Assembly (NCBI GenBank): GCA_038501625.1
Contig: JAZAYU010000218.1
Location: forward strand, 248,001-312,000
Direction of reading: 5' to 3'
Length of the DNA stretch: 64,000 bases
Source: Corbicula japonica
Taxonomy: Eukaryota > Mollusca > Bivalvia > Venerida > Cyrenidae
Position numbers and translations under genes: made by a program. The stretch's first letter is position 1, and the number at the start of each line of letters is the position of its first letter. This document shows, piece after piece, positions 1-9,838 of the stretch. The notes below the pieces were generated by a model that saw nothing but the letters and a program-made list of their open reading frames with translations, did no database searches and had not been told where the DNA came from.

Positions 1-1790
1 GAGCGTAATTGATGACAGCGCTTATTGAATGTACGGAGTGACTTTTTACAGCCTCCTGTGATAATATTATTTGAATACTGAGATAATAAAGGAAAGTAGT
101 TGAGGGTTAAGATAAAGTACATATTTTGTTTAGTTGTTGTTGGATTTAGGAAGGATCAAGTTTTCTTTTTAGTAAACAACACTGATTAAGGAAGATTGAT
201 TTACTTTATAGAAGTAACTAAGATTTAACACGATGGTAAATGTATATATTTTAACACATTAAATAGGGGCGCAAACATATCAGAAAGGCCACATGCAGGA
301 CAAAAAGTCTCTTAACAATTATAATGAAAGAGAGAGCAAAAGTTTATAACAGAACCAGTTTCAAAACTAAGGAACACAATTAACGACAAAAGAGAGACTA
401 AAAATAGCCGCCTGGGAATACTCAGTGGCATACACTTGTTTAATTTTGGGTTCTTACCAGGTTCAATGGGGCATCTCTCCATTTTTTCACGCCAGGTTCC
501 CATCGACCTACATGTTCAATGGTGAATTAACTTCACACATGTCACGCTAGGTTCGCTCAAGAACAAACCAGTAGCCTTGGTGAATTAGTTTTAATCCATC
601 CAACACCCGACAATATTGCTCACCAAGCATGCATATACATAATGAAATGTGCATACACCACACCGTCAAGCGAATTGTGAGGTACTCGATGATTTTCTGA
701 GATTAGCTCACATGACGTTAAACCAGCAAGATCGTAATGGAATGAATTCAATTTAATCGAGCTCTTCAGTGGTGGAGATTTTTTTGTAACCTTATGAACC
801 TGTATTAACTCTTGCCACCATTGTAAATCCAAATCCAGGTCACTCTCTTACGTGTATATACATTCACCTCTGTTATAGACTGGGACTACTTTCAAATTTA
901 TACGTTTAGTTTAAATAAAAATAGTTCACCAACTACATTTTAAATAGCTTGATTTTCTTCGGTTTTAATGAAAGATGGTGAAGGTTTCTGTCATTCGTTA
1001 TACATGTACCACAGGGTTTCAAATTCATAATTATGACTGTATAGTATTACAAAGAAGCTTCTTAGTTTGGTCAAAAATCTTGACATTGAGCCTTTCGCAT
1101 AGGTGTAACGTGAGTGTAAGGAACGGCAACCCTGCGAAGGAGATTGCAAACAGGTAAGCAAAGCGAATCAATAAAGAGTAGATGCTCTACATTGGAACAA
1201 TCATGCAAATAACATATTCGCTAGGGCATAAATTCGTGCAATTGTATTTATCCAATTTAATACCAGCTAAACATTTAACACTGGGATACAAATTTGTAAC
1301 ACACATTTAGTAATACTTTTATTTTTAATTTCTCTCTGATATCCCGACTTCGTCCGAACTACAATTGTTTTCTAAACATTTTTCTCAGACACTATATTTC
1401 TAAAACCGTTTGAAATTAAGATCATTTTAAAACCTGCTATGTTTAAACATAAAAACAATAAACATACAAAAAGCGGCAATCGAATACAACAAATAATTAT
1501 ATAAGCGCTACTAGACAGATCTATTAAACAGGCATTTTTATAGTGTAAACGGGCTAAGAAGAATTGAAACACTTATACTTTTCCTCGAATCTTGTAAATA
1601 TTAACATTTGGTGAGAACAGTTAACTGAAGCGTATTTGGAAGACAGTTACAATGTACATGTACATTAATATGGTTGCACTTAATAAACGGATTTGTTTAA
1701 GGGGTTTGAGAGATTTTAGTAAAGAATAAAAGGTTTAATTAAACTTCAAAATTATAATAAAACATATTATAAAGGAGTGACATGGACATA
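1..1790. other. gene-free stretch
   Basis: No coding exon can be supported here. Short open frames exist, but none resembles a known protein. Part of 280-560 has a weak look of the dispersed repeat described at 1795-2050, but it is too degenerate to call. One donor-like site (CAG then GTAAGC, near 1153) closes a 60-codon open frame, which is too little to claim a gene. Confidence 0.5.
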
Positions 1791-1794
1791 TCAA

Positions 1795-2050
1795 GAACGG
1801 TCATACTGAAGACACAGCACCTCTTACAGCCAACACCGGAGAGAAAAAGATATCATGGGTAATATATATAAAATGATCAATTAAGACACCTTAAACAAGA
1901 AACAAAGAAAGTGAACTCTGAAACTGGCAGTGGCAAACAATTTACCACCGGGGACTAAAACAATGTTTTGGTGTGCACCAATCTCACACTAGCCTCAGCC
2001 TGTCCTCATTATGAGAAAACAAGTCTTCGTAAATTAGCTCCAACTCACCC
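1795..2050 (-). repeat. dispersed repeat family B, degraded copy
   Basis: On the minus strand this shares the layout of the better copy at 37105-37480: a GGGTGAGTTGGAG-like start, a CTCATAATGAGG-like block, then GGTGCACACCA and a CACTGCCAGTTTC-like block. The copy is old and gapped. Family B is an anonymous interspersed repeat of about 350 bp; I cannot assign it to a named SINE or MITE class. Confidence 0.45.
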
Positions 2051-2189
2051 CTTATCCATTCAAACGATATGCTTAATTATTTATTATATGATCAACAAAA
2101 CATGAAGCCTGACACTGCATGTTCGACTTATATGCCGAAGTAGGTTTGACATTATGAATAATGGCCTCAAAAGAAAATTTATAATTTTC

Positions 2190-2870
2190 TTTTTAGATTC
2201 ATCTGTGAATTTTGATATTTTTTGGAGTTAAATATTTGATCACGATTAATGTATATGCACGTTCAAAGATAATTTTAGTATTATAATAAACTTCTTAAGT
2301 ATCAATTTGTATTCCTTTAAATGTTTTCATTGCTTAAATTTAAAACAACGTCAGGAATTTTTTATAAGTTTAGTATTTGTCCACGTTATATGCAAGTTGA
2401 AAGATGAACTTAGTATTCTATAATTTTAATCTTTGTAAGAATCAATTTGTATTCCATCACATGCATGTTTTGCTGAAACAAAAACAAGTGTGATGATCTT
2501 TATTAGTCTATTACTTGTTCACGTTATATGCAGTTCAGAAATAACTTGAGTATTATTATAAACTTTTAAAGAATCCATTTGAATTTCATCAAATGCTTTT
2601 ATTGCAGAAATTTAAAAGGTATTAGGAATTTTTATTAGTTTAAATTGTTCACGTATGCATGTTCAAAGATCACTTTGATTTAAGTATTATAACACAGTGA
2701 CCGAATACATTTGAATTTCATTAAATGGTTTTATTGCAGAAACTTAAACAGTTTCAGGATATTTATTAGCTAATTATTTGTTTACGTTATATTCACGTTC
2801 AAATATCACTTAATAATAACCTTTTACAAAATCAATTTGTATTCTAGTAAATGCTTTTATGCCATCCGTC
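2190..2870. repeat. ~135-bp tandem repeat, about five units
   Basis: A unit containing a TTCACGTTATATGCA-GTTCAAAGAT block, then AGTATTATAATAAACTT, AATCAATTTGTATTC and a CATTGCAGAAATTTAAA block recurs at about 2254, 2389, 2527, 2653 and 2788, a spacing of about 127-138 bp. The units are diverged. It is a small satellite-like array with no coding potential. Confidence 0.7.
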
Positions 2871-3299
2871 TTCTTATCCGATGTGAATTGATAATCTGTA
2901 TATCAAGTTGTCGTCTGTCACACAAGACGCGTCTTGCAGTAAAACGAAATTCTGTAAATATATCCCTAGAGATCAGTGAAAGGAAATTTTTGTAAGATTT
3001 GTCCCAACAGATCACTGAACTCATCAAAATAGTTTTTATGACGCTACACTAGGCAAAAGGATTACTCGGAAGAAAATGTTTGTTTTGAAGAAACAATTTA
3101 AATTATCTGATAATTTCTGTTCTTTCGTGTAAGCTAAATACTTTCAATCAAATATGTCTAGCTTTTTAAAGTTAATATGTGTTTATTTTCTTTAACGTCA
3201 AAAGTACATATTATAGACATTCAAGAAGATGTCGCTGATTGCAATACAAGCTTTCTGCCTTACAATAAAATTCGTCAAATGACAAGGAGAAGCTAAGTC

Positions 3300-3545
3300 T
3301 ACACAAAAGTGAAATATGCATATCAGGAAATGCCACATTCAGAAAACTCAGCCTCCCACACAGCTAATAAAAAGAGAATGAGAGAACATGGTTTATAAAA
3401 TGATCAGTTTCAAAACAGATCACATAAACTATTAACAAAATTGAGAACCTGAGGGTTTACGGTCGGTGGCAAAACAATGGATGTTCAAACCAGGTTTTGG
3501 GGTGCACCTTCACTTTCCCCAACAGGTTCTAATATGAACAAACTA
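3300..3545 (-). repeat. dispersed repeat family B copy
   Basis: Contains the family words in minus-strand order: ATATGCATATCAGGAA, ACTCAGCCTCCCACACAGC, GAGAACCTGAGGGTTTAC, GGTCGGTGGCAAAACAA, AACCAGGTTTTGGGGTGCAC and CCCCAACAGGTTCTAATATG. It matches 23610-23830 and 38225-38460 on the same strand, and 31855-32190 and 37105-37480 on the opposite strand. Confidence 0.7.
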
Positions 3546-3649
3546 TATTAATTTATTTAATATTAATTTAAATATAAAAGAGTAAAATATTTTGTAAAAC
3601 AATGTTTCCATTAAATGACCTCGATCATGCAATTTAAGACGAGACTTTC

Positions 3650-3792
3650 TCTGAAGCTGATGACTATATGAAACAAAGATGAAAGAATAATGAAAATATT
3701 GCAAATTGGTTTGACTGAGTATGTTCATGTGCAGTAATGGGATGCCTTTTACTGATCGCGCCGCTGGGACCGGGTTGCGCGCAACACAATAT
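3650..3792 (+). repeat. dispersed repeat family A, degraded copy
   Basis: Shares with 6624-6780 and 36885-37032 the order GATGAAAG, GAAAATATTGCA, GGTTTGACTGAG, TGTTCATG-GCAGTAATGGGA, then CGCCGC and CCGGGTTGCGCGCAAC. It is a short anonymous interspersed repeat, older than the copy at 6624. Confidence 0.6.
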
Positions 3793-4120
3793 GTAAACAA
3801 TTAAGCATTCTTTTTTATTCATATTAAGATGGTGTGCATAAATAATAATGAGGTGAACAGAAACGCTAGACAGTAAACAAACCAATGTTACAGATGTCAA
3901 CAACACATCCGGACGGTTCGCACATTACCAGGCCCATTGATGTCTTCATGTACCACCACGTTTATGGTTGTTGCGATTAGGAAATAATTAATTTACTAAC
4001 GTTCAAGTGGGGAAAAATGCACTTCAACAGCTTGAATTTTCAAAAAACAAAACAAAAAAAAAAACCCGCAAATATGTATAACAAATAATTATTTACTTTA
4101 CCCAGTTTCAAAACTCTTTA

Positions 4121-4159
4121 TTAAAACGTTTCGGCCATTGGCCTTCTTCAGTTTTTAAT
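4121..4159 (-). ncRNA. hammerhead-ribozyme-like motif, left end
   Basis: On the minus strand the sequence reads CTGAAGA, then a GGCC-AAT-GGCC hairpin, then GAAACGTT. This fits the type I hammerhead core CUGANGA - stem II - GAAA. Flanking ATTAAAA and TTTTAAT are complementary, as stem I would need. Stem III is almost absent: ACGT is self-complementary, so pairing might need a second molecule, as reported for minimal hammerheads of Penelope-like elements. Cleavage activity is not shown by the sequence. Confidence 0.6.
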
Positions 4160-4379
4160 GCTTCAACACTTCACTTTACATTTTCTTTCTTTTACATTGA
4201 ACACACAGGAAGTAACCATGTTTATTTGACGTCCTTAACGTCATCATCGACGTCTGACGTCGCGCCAGTCCCACAGAGACTTTTTTGCGCCAAATTTCTA
4301 ATAATTGATTTTTATACATGATCGTTATAAATTCTCAGGTAAGCTAAAAATGATAATCACAATTGATGGTTATAATTGT

Positions 4380-4875
4380 GATGATAATGATGACTGAGAT
4401 GTTGGCTATGATGATGATGACAATGTTGATGATGATGATGATGGTGGTGTTAGTGACAATGAAGGAGCTGACTCTGATGGGGATGATGATGGTGATGATA
4501 ATAGTGGTGGTGGCAGAGGTAGTGTTGGGTAGGATGATGATGATTATCATCATGATGATTATGATGGTTTCCGTTGGCGTGGTGATAATGATGATGATGG
4601 TGATGGAGAAAATGATGATGATGATGGCAGTGATGATGAATGTAGTTAATGGTGATGGTGATCCCTGTGGTAGTGGTGGTGATGATGATGAAGGTGGTGG
4701 CTCTGATGTTGATGATTACAGTCAGGTGGCAGTTGCCACTATGATGATGGTGATGATGATAATGTTGATGATGTTCATCATCATGGTAATGGTGGTTGTG
4801 ATGGTGATATGTTAATAATGATGTTGATGGTGGTAATTGTAGTTGCAGTGATGATGATGATGATGTTGTTGATGT

Positions 4876-4936
<61 letters not shown>

Positions 4937-4945
4937 GATGATGAT
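4380..4945 (+). repeat. (TGA)n-rich simple sequence
   Basis: Imperfect TGA/TGG triplet DNA ending in a nearly pure (GAT)n run around 4850-4940. It is mirrored as (ATC)n at 5845-6400 and again at 15065-15640. The interruptions are the same in all copies, so each array was copied as a block. Confidence 0.9.
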
Positions 4946-5074
4946 GATGGAAAAGGAGATAATTTAAAAATTGTGATGTTTACAGTTACTCCTACTGCAA
5001 ATTCTATACAAAAAAAATAATTTAATTTACAATGTCACATTGGTTAATTCAAAAATCTCATCTATTTTACTATT

Positions 5075-5581
5075 ATGACCAAATTAAACATTATTAACTA
5101 TTATTACAGAAGAGACACAAATATAAGCGACATCCTAATACATGGAAAACTAAACAGATTAATGAAAACAAGAACAACATCAGAAATTCAATATACTCAA
5201 GCGTGTAAGGTATGTGATGCATTTAAAAGAGGCAATGATATATTCCAAAGTAAAGGAACGAGTCCACCATACCCAACTGCCCATTGCAGTTCTACCAACC
5301 TAGTATATGGACTTACATGCTGCACATGCAAGAAACTTATTTATATAGGCGAGACTGGGCGATCTATTCTGGAACGTTTCAAAGAGCATGACGCAGACAT
5401 CAGATTAAAACGTAATACAGCAGTGGCACGACACTTTACCACTACAAAACATTCATCAAACAACCTGGGTTTGGTAATTCTCGAATTAATAAAAGACACT
5501 TCCAAGTACTACAGGAAACTAAGAGAAGTACACTGGATCCAACAACTACAGACAGAAGTACCAATACAAAGACTGACATGA
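5075..5581 (+). CDS. GIY-YIG endonuclease domain protein, Penelope-type
   Basis: A 168-residue frame with no recognisable partner domain. Residues 9-26 (YYYRRDTNISDILIHGKL) match the stretch that precedes the nuclease in Penelope-like elements. C44 and C47 with later cysteines resemble the zinc-binding knuckle before the nuclease. The GIY-YIG core follows: LVYGL (76-80), YIGETGRS (90-97) with R101 and the KEH triad (103-105), a Glu at 137, and REVHWI (150-155). Known function of the family is single-strand nicking of target DNA for retrotransposition. The frame has a stop at 5045-5047, so it may start at an upstream non-ATG codon or be the remnant of a longer protein. The first ATG lies inside the inverted arm and the domain itself in the unique centre. 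No reverse transcriptase is joined to it, so it could act in trans or be a relic. Confidence 0.75.
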   Translation: MTKLNIINYYYRRDTNISDILIHGKLNRLMKTRTTSEIQYTQACKVCDAFKRGNDIFQSKGTSPPYPTAHCSSTNLVYGLTCCTCKKLIYIGETGRSILERFKEHDADIRLKRNTAVARHFTTTKHSSNNLGLVILELIKDTSKYYRKLREVHWIQQLQTEVPIQRLT

Positions 5582-5839
5582 ACATTCTTTGGGCGAAAGC
5601 ATATTAAATGCATTACCCATGAAGAACAGATTTTTAATCTTTAAGCAGACATCATTAACTCTTTATTTGATGATGTGATGTATATGATAATAGTTAATAA
5701 TGTTTAATTTGGTCATAATAGTAAAATAGATGAGATTTTTTAATTAACCAATGTGACATTGTAAATTAAATTATTTTTTTTGTATAGAATTTGCAGTAGG
5801 AGTAACTGTAAACATCACAATTTTTAAATTATCTCCTTT

Positions 5840-5909
<70 letters not shown>

Positions 5910-6623
5910 ACATCAACAACATCATCATCATCATCACTGCAACTACAATTACCACCATCAACATCATTATTAACATATCACCATCACAACCACCATTACC
6001 ATGATGATGAACATCATCAACATTATCATCATCACCATCATCATAGTGGCAACTGTCACCTGACTGTAATCATCAACATCAGAGCCACCACCTTCATCAT
6101 CATCACCACCACTACCACAGGGATCACCATCACCATTAACTACATTCATCATCACTGCCATCATCATCATCATTTTCTCCATCACCATCATCATCATTAT
6201 CACCACGCCAACGGAAACCATCATAATCATCATGATGATAATCATCATCATCCTACCCAACACTACCTCTGCCACCACCACTATTATCATCACCATCATC
6301 ATCCCCATCAGAGTCAGCTCCTTCATTGTCACTAACACCACCATCATCATCATCATCAACATTGTCATCATCATCATAGCCAACATCTCAGTCATCATTA
6401 TCATCACAATTATAACCATCAATTGTGATTATCATTTTTAGCTTACCTGAGAATTTATAACGATCATGTATAAAAATCAATTATTAGAAATTTGGCGCAA
6501 AAAAGTCTTTGTGGGACTGGCGCGACGTCAGACGTCGATGATGACGTTAAGGACGTCAAATAAACATGGTTACTTCCTGTGTGTTCATTGTAAAAGAAAG
6601 AAAATGTAAAGTGAAGTGTTGAA

Positions 6624-6811
6624 ATAGATGAAAAGGGAACTTTGAAAGCCACCGAACACGACAAATATGAAAATACTGCAGGCTCGGTTTGATTGAGCCT
6701 GTTCATGGGCAGTAATGGGAATGCTTATTACTGCCCACGCCGCCTAGCCCCGGGTTGAGCGCAACTCAGTAATTACACCATTAAATAGTACAATTTCGAT
6801 CCAATTTTGAA
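6624..6811 (+). mobile_element. 188-bp dispersed repeat family A insertion with target duplication
   Basis: The other copy of this locus (15853-15860) shows the uninterrupted target. Here the target word TTGAA occurs at 6619-6623 and again at 6807-6811, flanking the insert, as expected of a 5-bp target duplication. The body carries GATGAAAAGGGAACTTTGAA, a GGGCAGTAATGGGA block, and CCCCGGGTTGAGCGCAACTC. Related sequences lie at 3650, 14020, 36275, 36885 and 58213. Size suggests a SINE or MITE; no tRNA-like promoter boxes were certain. Confidence 0.75.
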
Positions 6812-6813
6812 GC

Positions 6814-6853
6814 ATTAAAAACTGAAGAAGGCCAATGGCCGAAACGTTTTAAT
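6814..6853 (+). ncRNA. hammerhead-ribozyme-like motif, right end
   Basis: Same CTGAAGA / GGCC hairpin / GAAACGTT core as the left end, in the opposite orientation. It is repeated at 15859-15898. The outer AATAAAGAG-TTTTGAAACTGGG tail completes the element end. Confidence 0.6.
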
Positions 6854-6872
6854 AAAGAGTTTTGAAACTGGG

Positions 6873-9838
6873 TTTATATACTTATTATCCCTACCAGGAT
6901 AAATTAAAGGATATTTACTTTACATCATTTACATCACTGAACATCGTGTATCTAACCATACCTTACCTTTGTGTTCTATATACTTAAAAGATAGACTGTA
7001 TTATTCGCACCGTTCATTTGAAGCATTCAGTTGCTTAACAAAGTGTCAATATACAGTATAAGTCGTCTTTAAGACCACCCTTAAAACACTTCCTACGTCA
7101 TATATAAGATTTCATTATTTCCATCTCAAAATAAAGGCAACCCTACAGATTCCATTATTTCCATCTCAAAATAAAGGCAACCCAACGATTAAAACCACTA
7201 TTTACCAGTTCCAAAGATAATCCTAATAGAGGTTAATAGAGGTTAATCAGTACATGTCAAGATGTTTAGCATCAAGTAATTTTCATTAAAAATAATAAGA
7301 CTTAGTGTAATAAGTATAATTATTATAATGAAAGTTAGTATAAATTAACCGAACGCTATGTTTTATTTTTAATCTTTCAAGTTGACAAATCTGGTTAATG
7401 AAATTTTCTGTCAACGGAATTCTACAACAAAAATGCCTTTAATGAATTTGCTTGTAGTTTAGAAAAATTCGAATTGGAAATCGCAATATAGCTTAAGAGA
7501 TAATATTTTCCTGAAAAACGCTTTGACTTTTTTGGGTTCATTACACAACGAAAGTGCGTTTAGCTTTTCAACGTTACGCATTAAGAAAATGATTCGATTT
7601 TCAACTGGTTCAAATAATGTAATGGAGAGAAGTGTCATATGGCCTAAATAAAAAATGTCCTGTTGGCATACACCCGCATACACGAGAAAACCTAAAATGA
7701 CAAAACTGTAAAATGTGTTTTTATGAAAATAACAAGACATTTCTTCTAGTTCAAATAATGAAATAGAGAGCAGTGTGATGTCCCCGTTTGACATTAAATG
7801 CCCTACTCGCATGTTTACAGCATGATATTCTCATTAGTTTGTTGCATGCTATCTTCAGTCATTTGTGGCCTGATATCTTAATCTTTTACGGCATGACATA
7901 TTGAGACGTATGCTTCACGTAATTCCATCGTTATCTGCATGATATTCGTTTTGCGGCATTCTTTTGCAGGCGTTTTAGAAATGATTACTCTGCCCCTTTA
8001 TTTTTTTAATAAAATCTCAAGAACGTCAAGTTAGTCTTTACATGCTAGAAGTAGAATTAAATAATTTGATGTTGACAATTAATTCGCCAACAAACGATTT
8101 TTCACGGTTTAAATAGTCAAAGGTAATTTATTATATTGCTTTTATGACAAGAAGCCAGTGATAAAATACGTATATTTCAATTATGTCATCTATTTATAAT
8201 TAAGAAGGGGATATTAACAAGTTACTGATAGGATATTTTGTATTATTTGAAGTATTTATATTTTTCGATTCAGCTGATTTGGTAAAATTTACTTTTATTT
8301 TAAAATTTCCCTTCGCTATTCTATTCAAATTATAAGCTTATGATCAAGACATCAATCATTAACGGGAGAAGTTAAAAACACACAGTGATTTCATCGTCAG
8401 AGATTGTTTTACTCCTATCAGTTATAATTATCATCATCGTTAGCAACAGATTAATTTTACATTACTCAGGATAACTTTCATCGCAAGTGATCAGCTAAGC
8501 CCTCTCTCTCTATTAAACATTCATCTAATTTACACAATGTCTGTTTCCTGGGAATAAACTTTCTGGATCAGGGCCTGAAATATAATAAACAATGAATAAA
8601 GGGGTGGATTAAATCAATCGCTTCTCTACAACTTACATTCTTTTTCATGTTTTGAAGGATGTCGAGCATGACTGAACCCTATCTCGAGAGCAAGAACACG
8701 ATGACAGGGATAAAATAAAAAATCGAGCTTCTAGGTTCTTAACAAGATTTCTCATAAACAAACATAAACTCTTACAAAGGATTCTCATTTTCGTTAACTG
8801 ATATTCGTGTCTATTTTAAAATGATACTTTTTTCAAACCACGCTTGTTTTTACTACCTACTTTTAAGAACCTGTTTTAAACCCCCTTAAATCCAAAGTTA
8901 TCGAAATTAACCCAAACAAAAAATGCACGTGAAAATGAAAAGTTGTTTTTCTTGCAAAAACGACAATTCAATTTCAGTTCATGCCATGTTCTTCTTCGGC
9001 ATTCTCTCAAATAAAATACACTTTTAATAAAGTTCAACTTGCTTGCTTTAGGAGAAGTCTAATTTGGCATAAGAAACAATTTATTTTCTTGCTCGTGGAT
9101 GCTCTTAGTTGATTGGCATTATACAACCCTACAAGTGTCTGATGTTAACGAGTTTATCCACTAAGATAATGATTCTTGAAATTTCAACATTGCATGCGTT
9201 GCCGTACTGCTTTATTTAGAAAATTCAATGGCAGGGTGAAATAATCCTATATAATTTAATATGTTTGCATCATAATTATATAATCCATGTGTTCAAAATC
9301 TTGTACAGGTAAATGCTAAGTTACACTATCTCGTGGCAATTTGTTAAACCAATGGCTACTTTTTACAAATTGATAGATATCTTTATTCGTCATGGGCACA
9401 GGTCTCGACCAAAAGTCCGTTTACAAAATTATTTTCCCATTTTTACTTAATAAACTTATATAATTTGTTTTGGTCGAGGCCTGTGCCCAACAAAAACGTT
9501 TTACTTTAATGTAGGAATATTATGAAAAATGTACGAATACATACAAACCTGTGTTTATTTATTCACTATACATGCACACTTTTAATTAATGTTTTCACAT
9601 TTTTGCTGGTTTTTCTAATACAAAGAATTAAACAATAGTTTTAAGCATAAAAATGATACTTTTTCATATTCTTTTTCATTTCTGCTAATTATTAGGCCAT
9701 ATACATGTAATCACCCTTGTGAACCTACCCCTTTTAGAATGTCTTCCACTTTTGGTGTCAAGAGCAAAGCGTTCTTGTAATACAAATTCTGACATAACTA
9801 CATGTATGCACATTGTTAGAAGAAATGTTGCCTTGTTT
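6873..9838. other. intergenic, no supported gene
   Basis: AT-rich sequence 3' of the TLR gene. A 34-bp word with ATTTCCATCTCAAAATAAAG occurs twice in tandem at about 7110-7185. A 117-codon minus-strand frame at 7459-7812 has an internal repeat but no recognisable domain and is not called. A faint family B remnant lies near 8770-8900. Confidence 0.5.
9393..9489. repeat. 22-bp perfect-stem hairpin, copy A
   Basis: TGGGCACAGGTCTCGACC plus AAAA (9393-9414) faces its reverse complement (9468-9489) across a 53-nt AT-rich loop, about 350 bp past the TLR stop codon. One stem position is T here (a G:T pair) and C in copy B, where the stem is perfect. Confidence 0.7.

Larger units (their letters stand above)
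4101..5104 (+). repeat. left inverted arm of the GIY-YIG element
   Basis: Pairs base for base with 5687-6872 after removing the 188-bp insertion at 6624-6811. Only scattered substitutions separate the arms, for example a change near 4733 against 6053. The inner boundary is at TTATTAACTATTAT. The open frames of methionine and isoleucine runs across the TGA tract are translations of simple-sequence DNA and are not genes. Confidence 0.9.
4101..6872. mobile_element. foldback element with hammerhead-like ends and a GIY-YIG gene
   Basis: A 2.77-kb element bounded by CCCAGTTTCAAAACTC (4101) and its reverse complement (ending 6872). The arms are about 1 kb each (4101-5104 and 5687-6872, the latter with a 188-bp insertion). 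They are almost identical and flank a ~580-bp centre. From outside inward each arm has a hammerhead-like core, GACGTC-rich DNA, GCGCCA motifs, and about 550 bp of (TGA/TCA)n-rich sequence. A short direct repeat TTTA lies at both outer edges (4097-4100 and 6873-6876). The centre encodes a GIY-YIG domain of the type attached to Penelope-like reverse transcriptases, but no reverse transcriptase is present. I read it as a non-autonomous Penelope-related element with inverted arms. The class assignment is inference. Confidence 0.75.
5687..6872 (-). repeat. right inverted arm of the GIY-YIG element
   Basis: Reverse complement of 4101-5104 except for the 188-bp insertion at 6624-6811. The same arm, without that insertion, is present again at 14937-15916. 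Confidence 0.9.

Noticed and set aside
975..1157. 60-codon frame ending at a donor-like CAG then GTAAGC
   Set aside because: A single donor-like site is common by chance, and no neighbouring exon or domain supports it.
4363..4815. 150-codon Met/Ile/Val-rich frame, also on the minus strand at 5970-6422 and 15203-15655
   Set aside because: Translation of imperfect TGA triplet repeats inside the inverted arms. The complementary frames are equally open, which is expected for such DNA.
7459..7812. 117-codon minus-strand frame, repeated at 16504-16857
   Set aside because: Both copies belong to the same duplicated block, so conservation is not evidence of coding. No domain, and the internal similarity looks like a DNA repeat.
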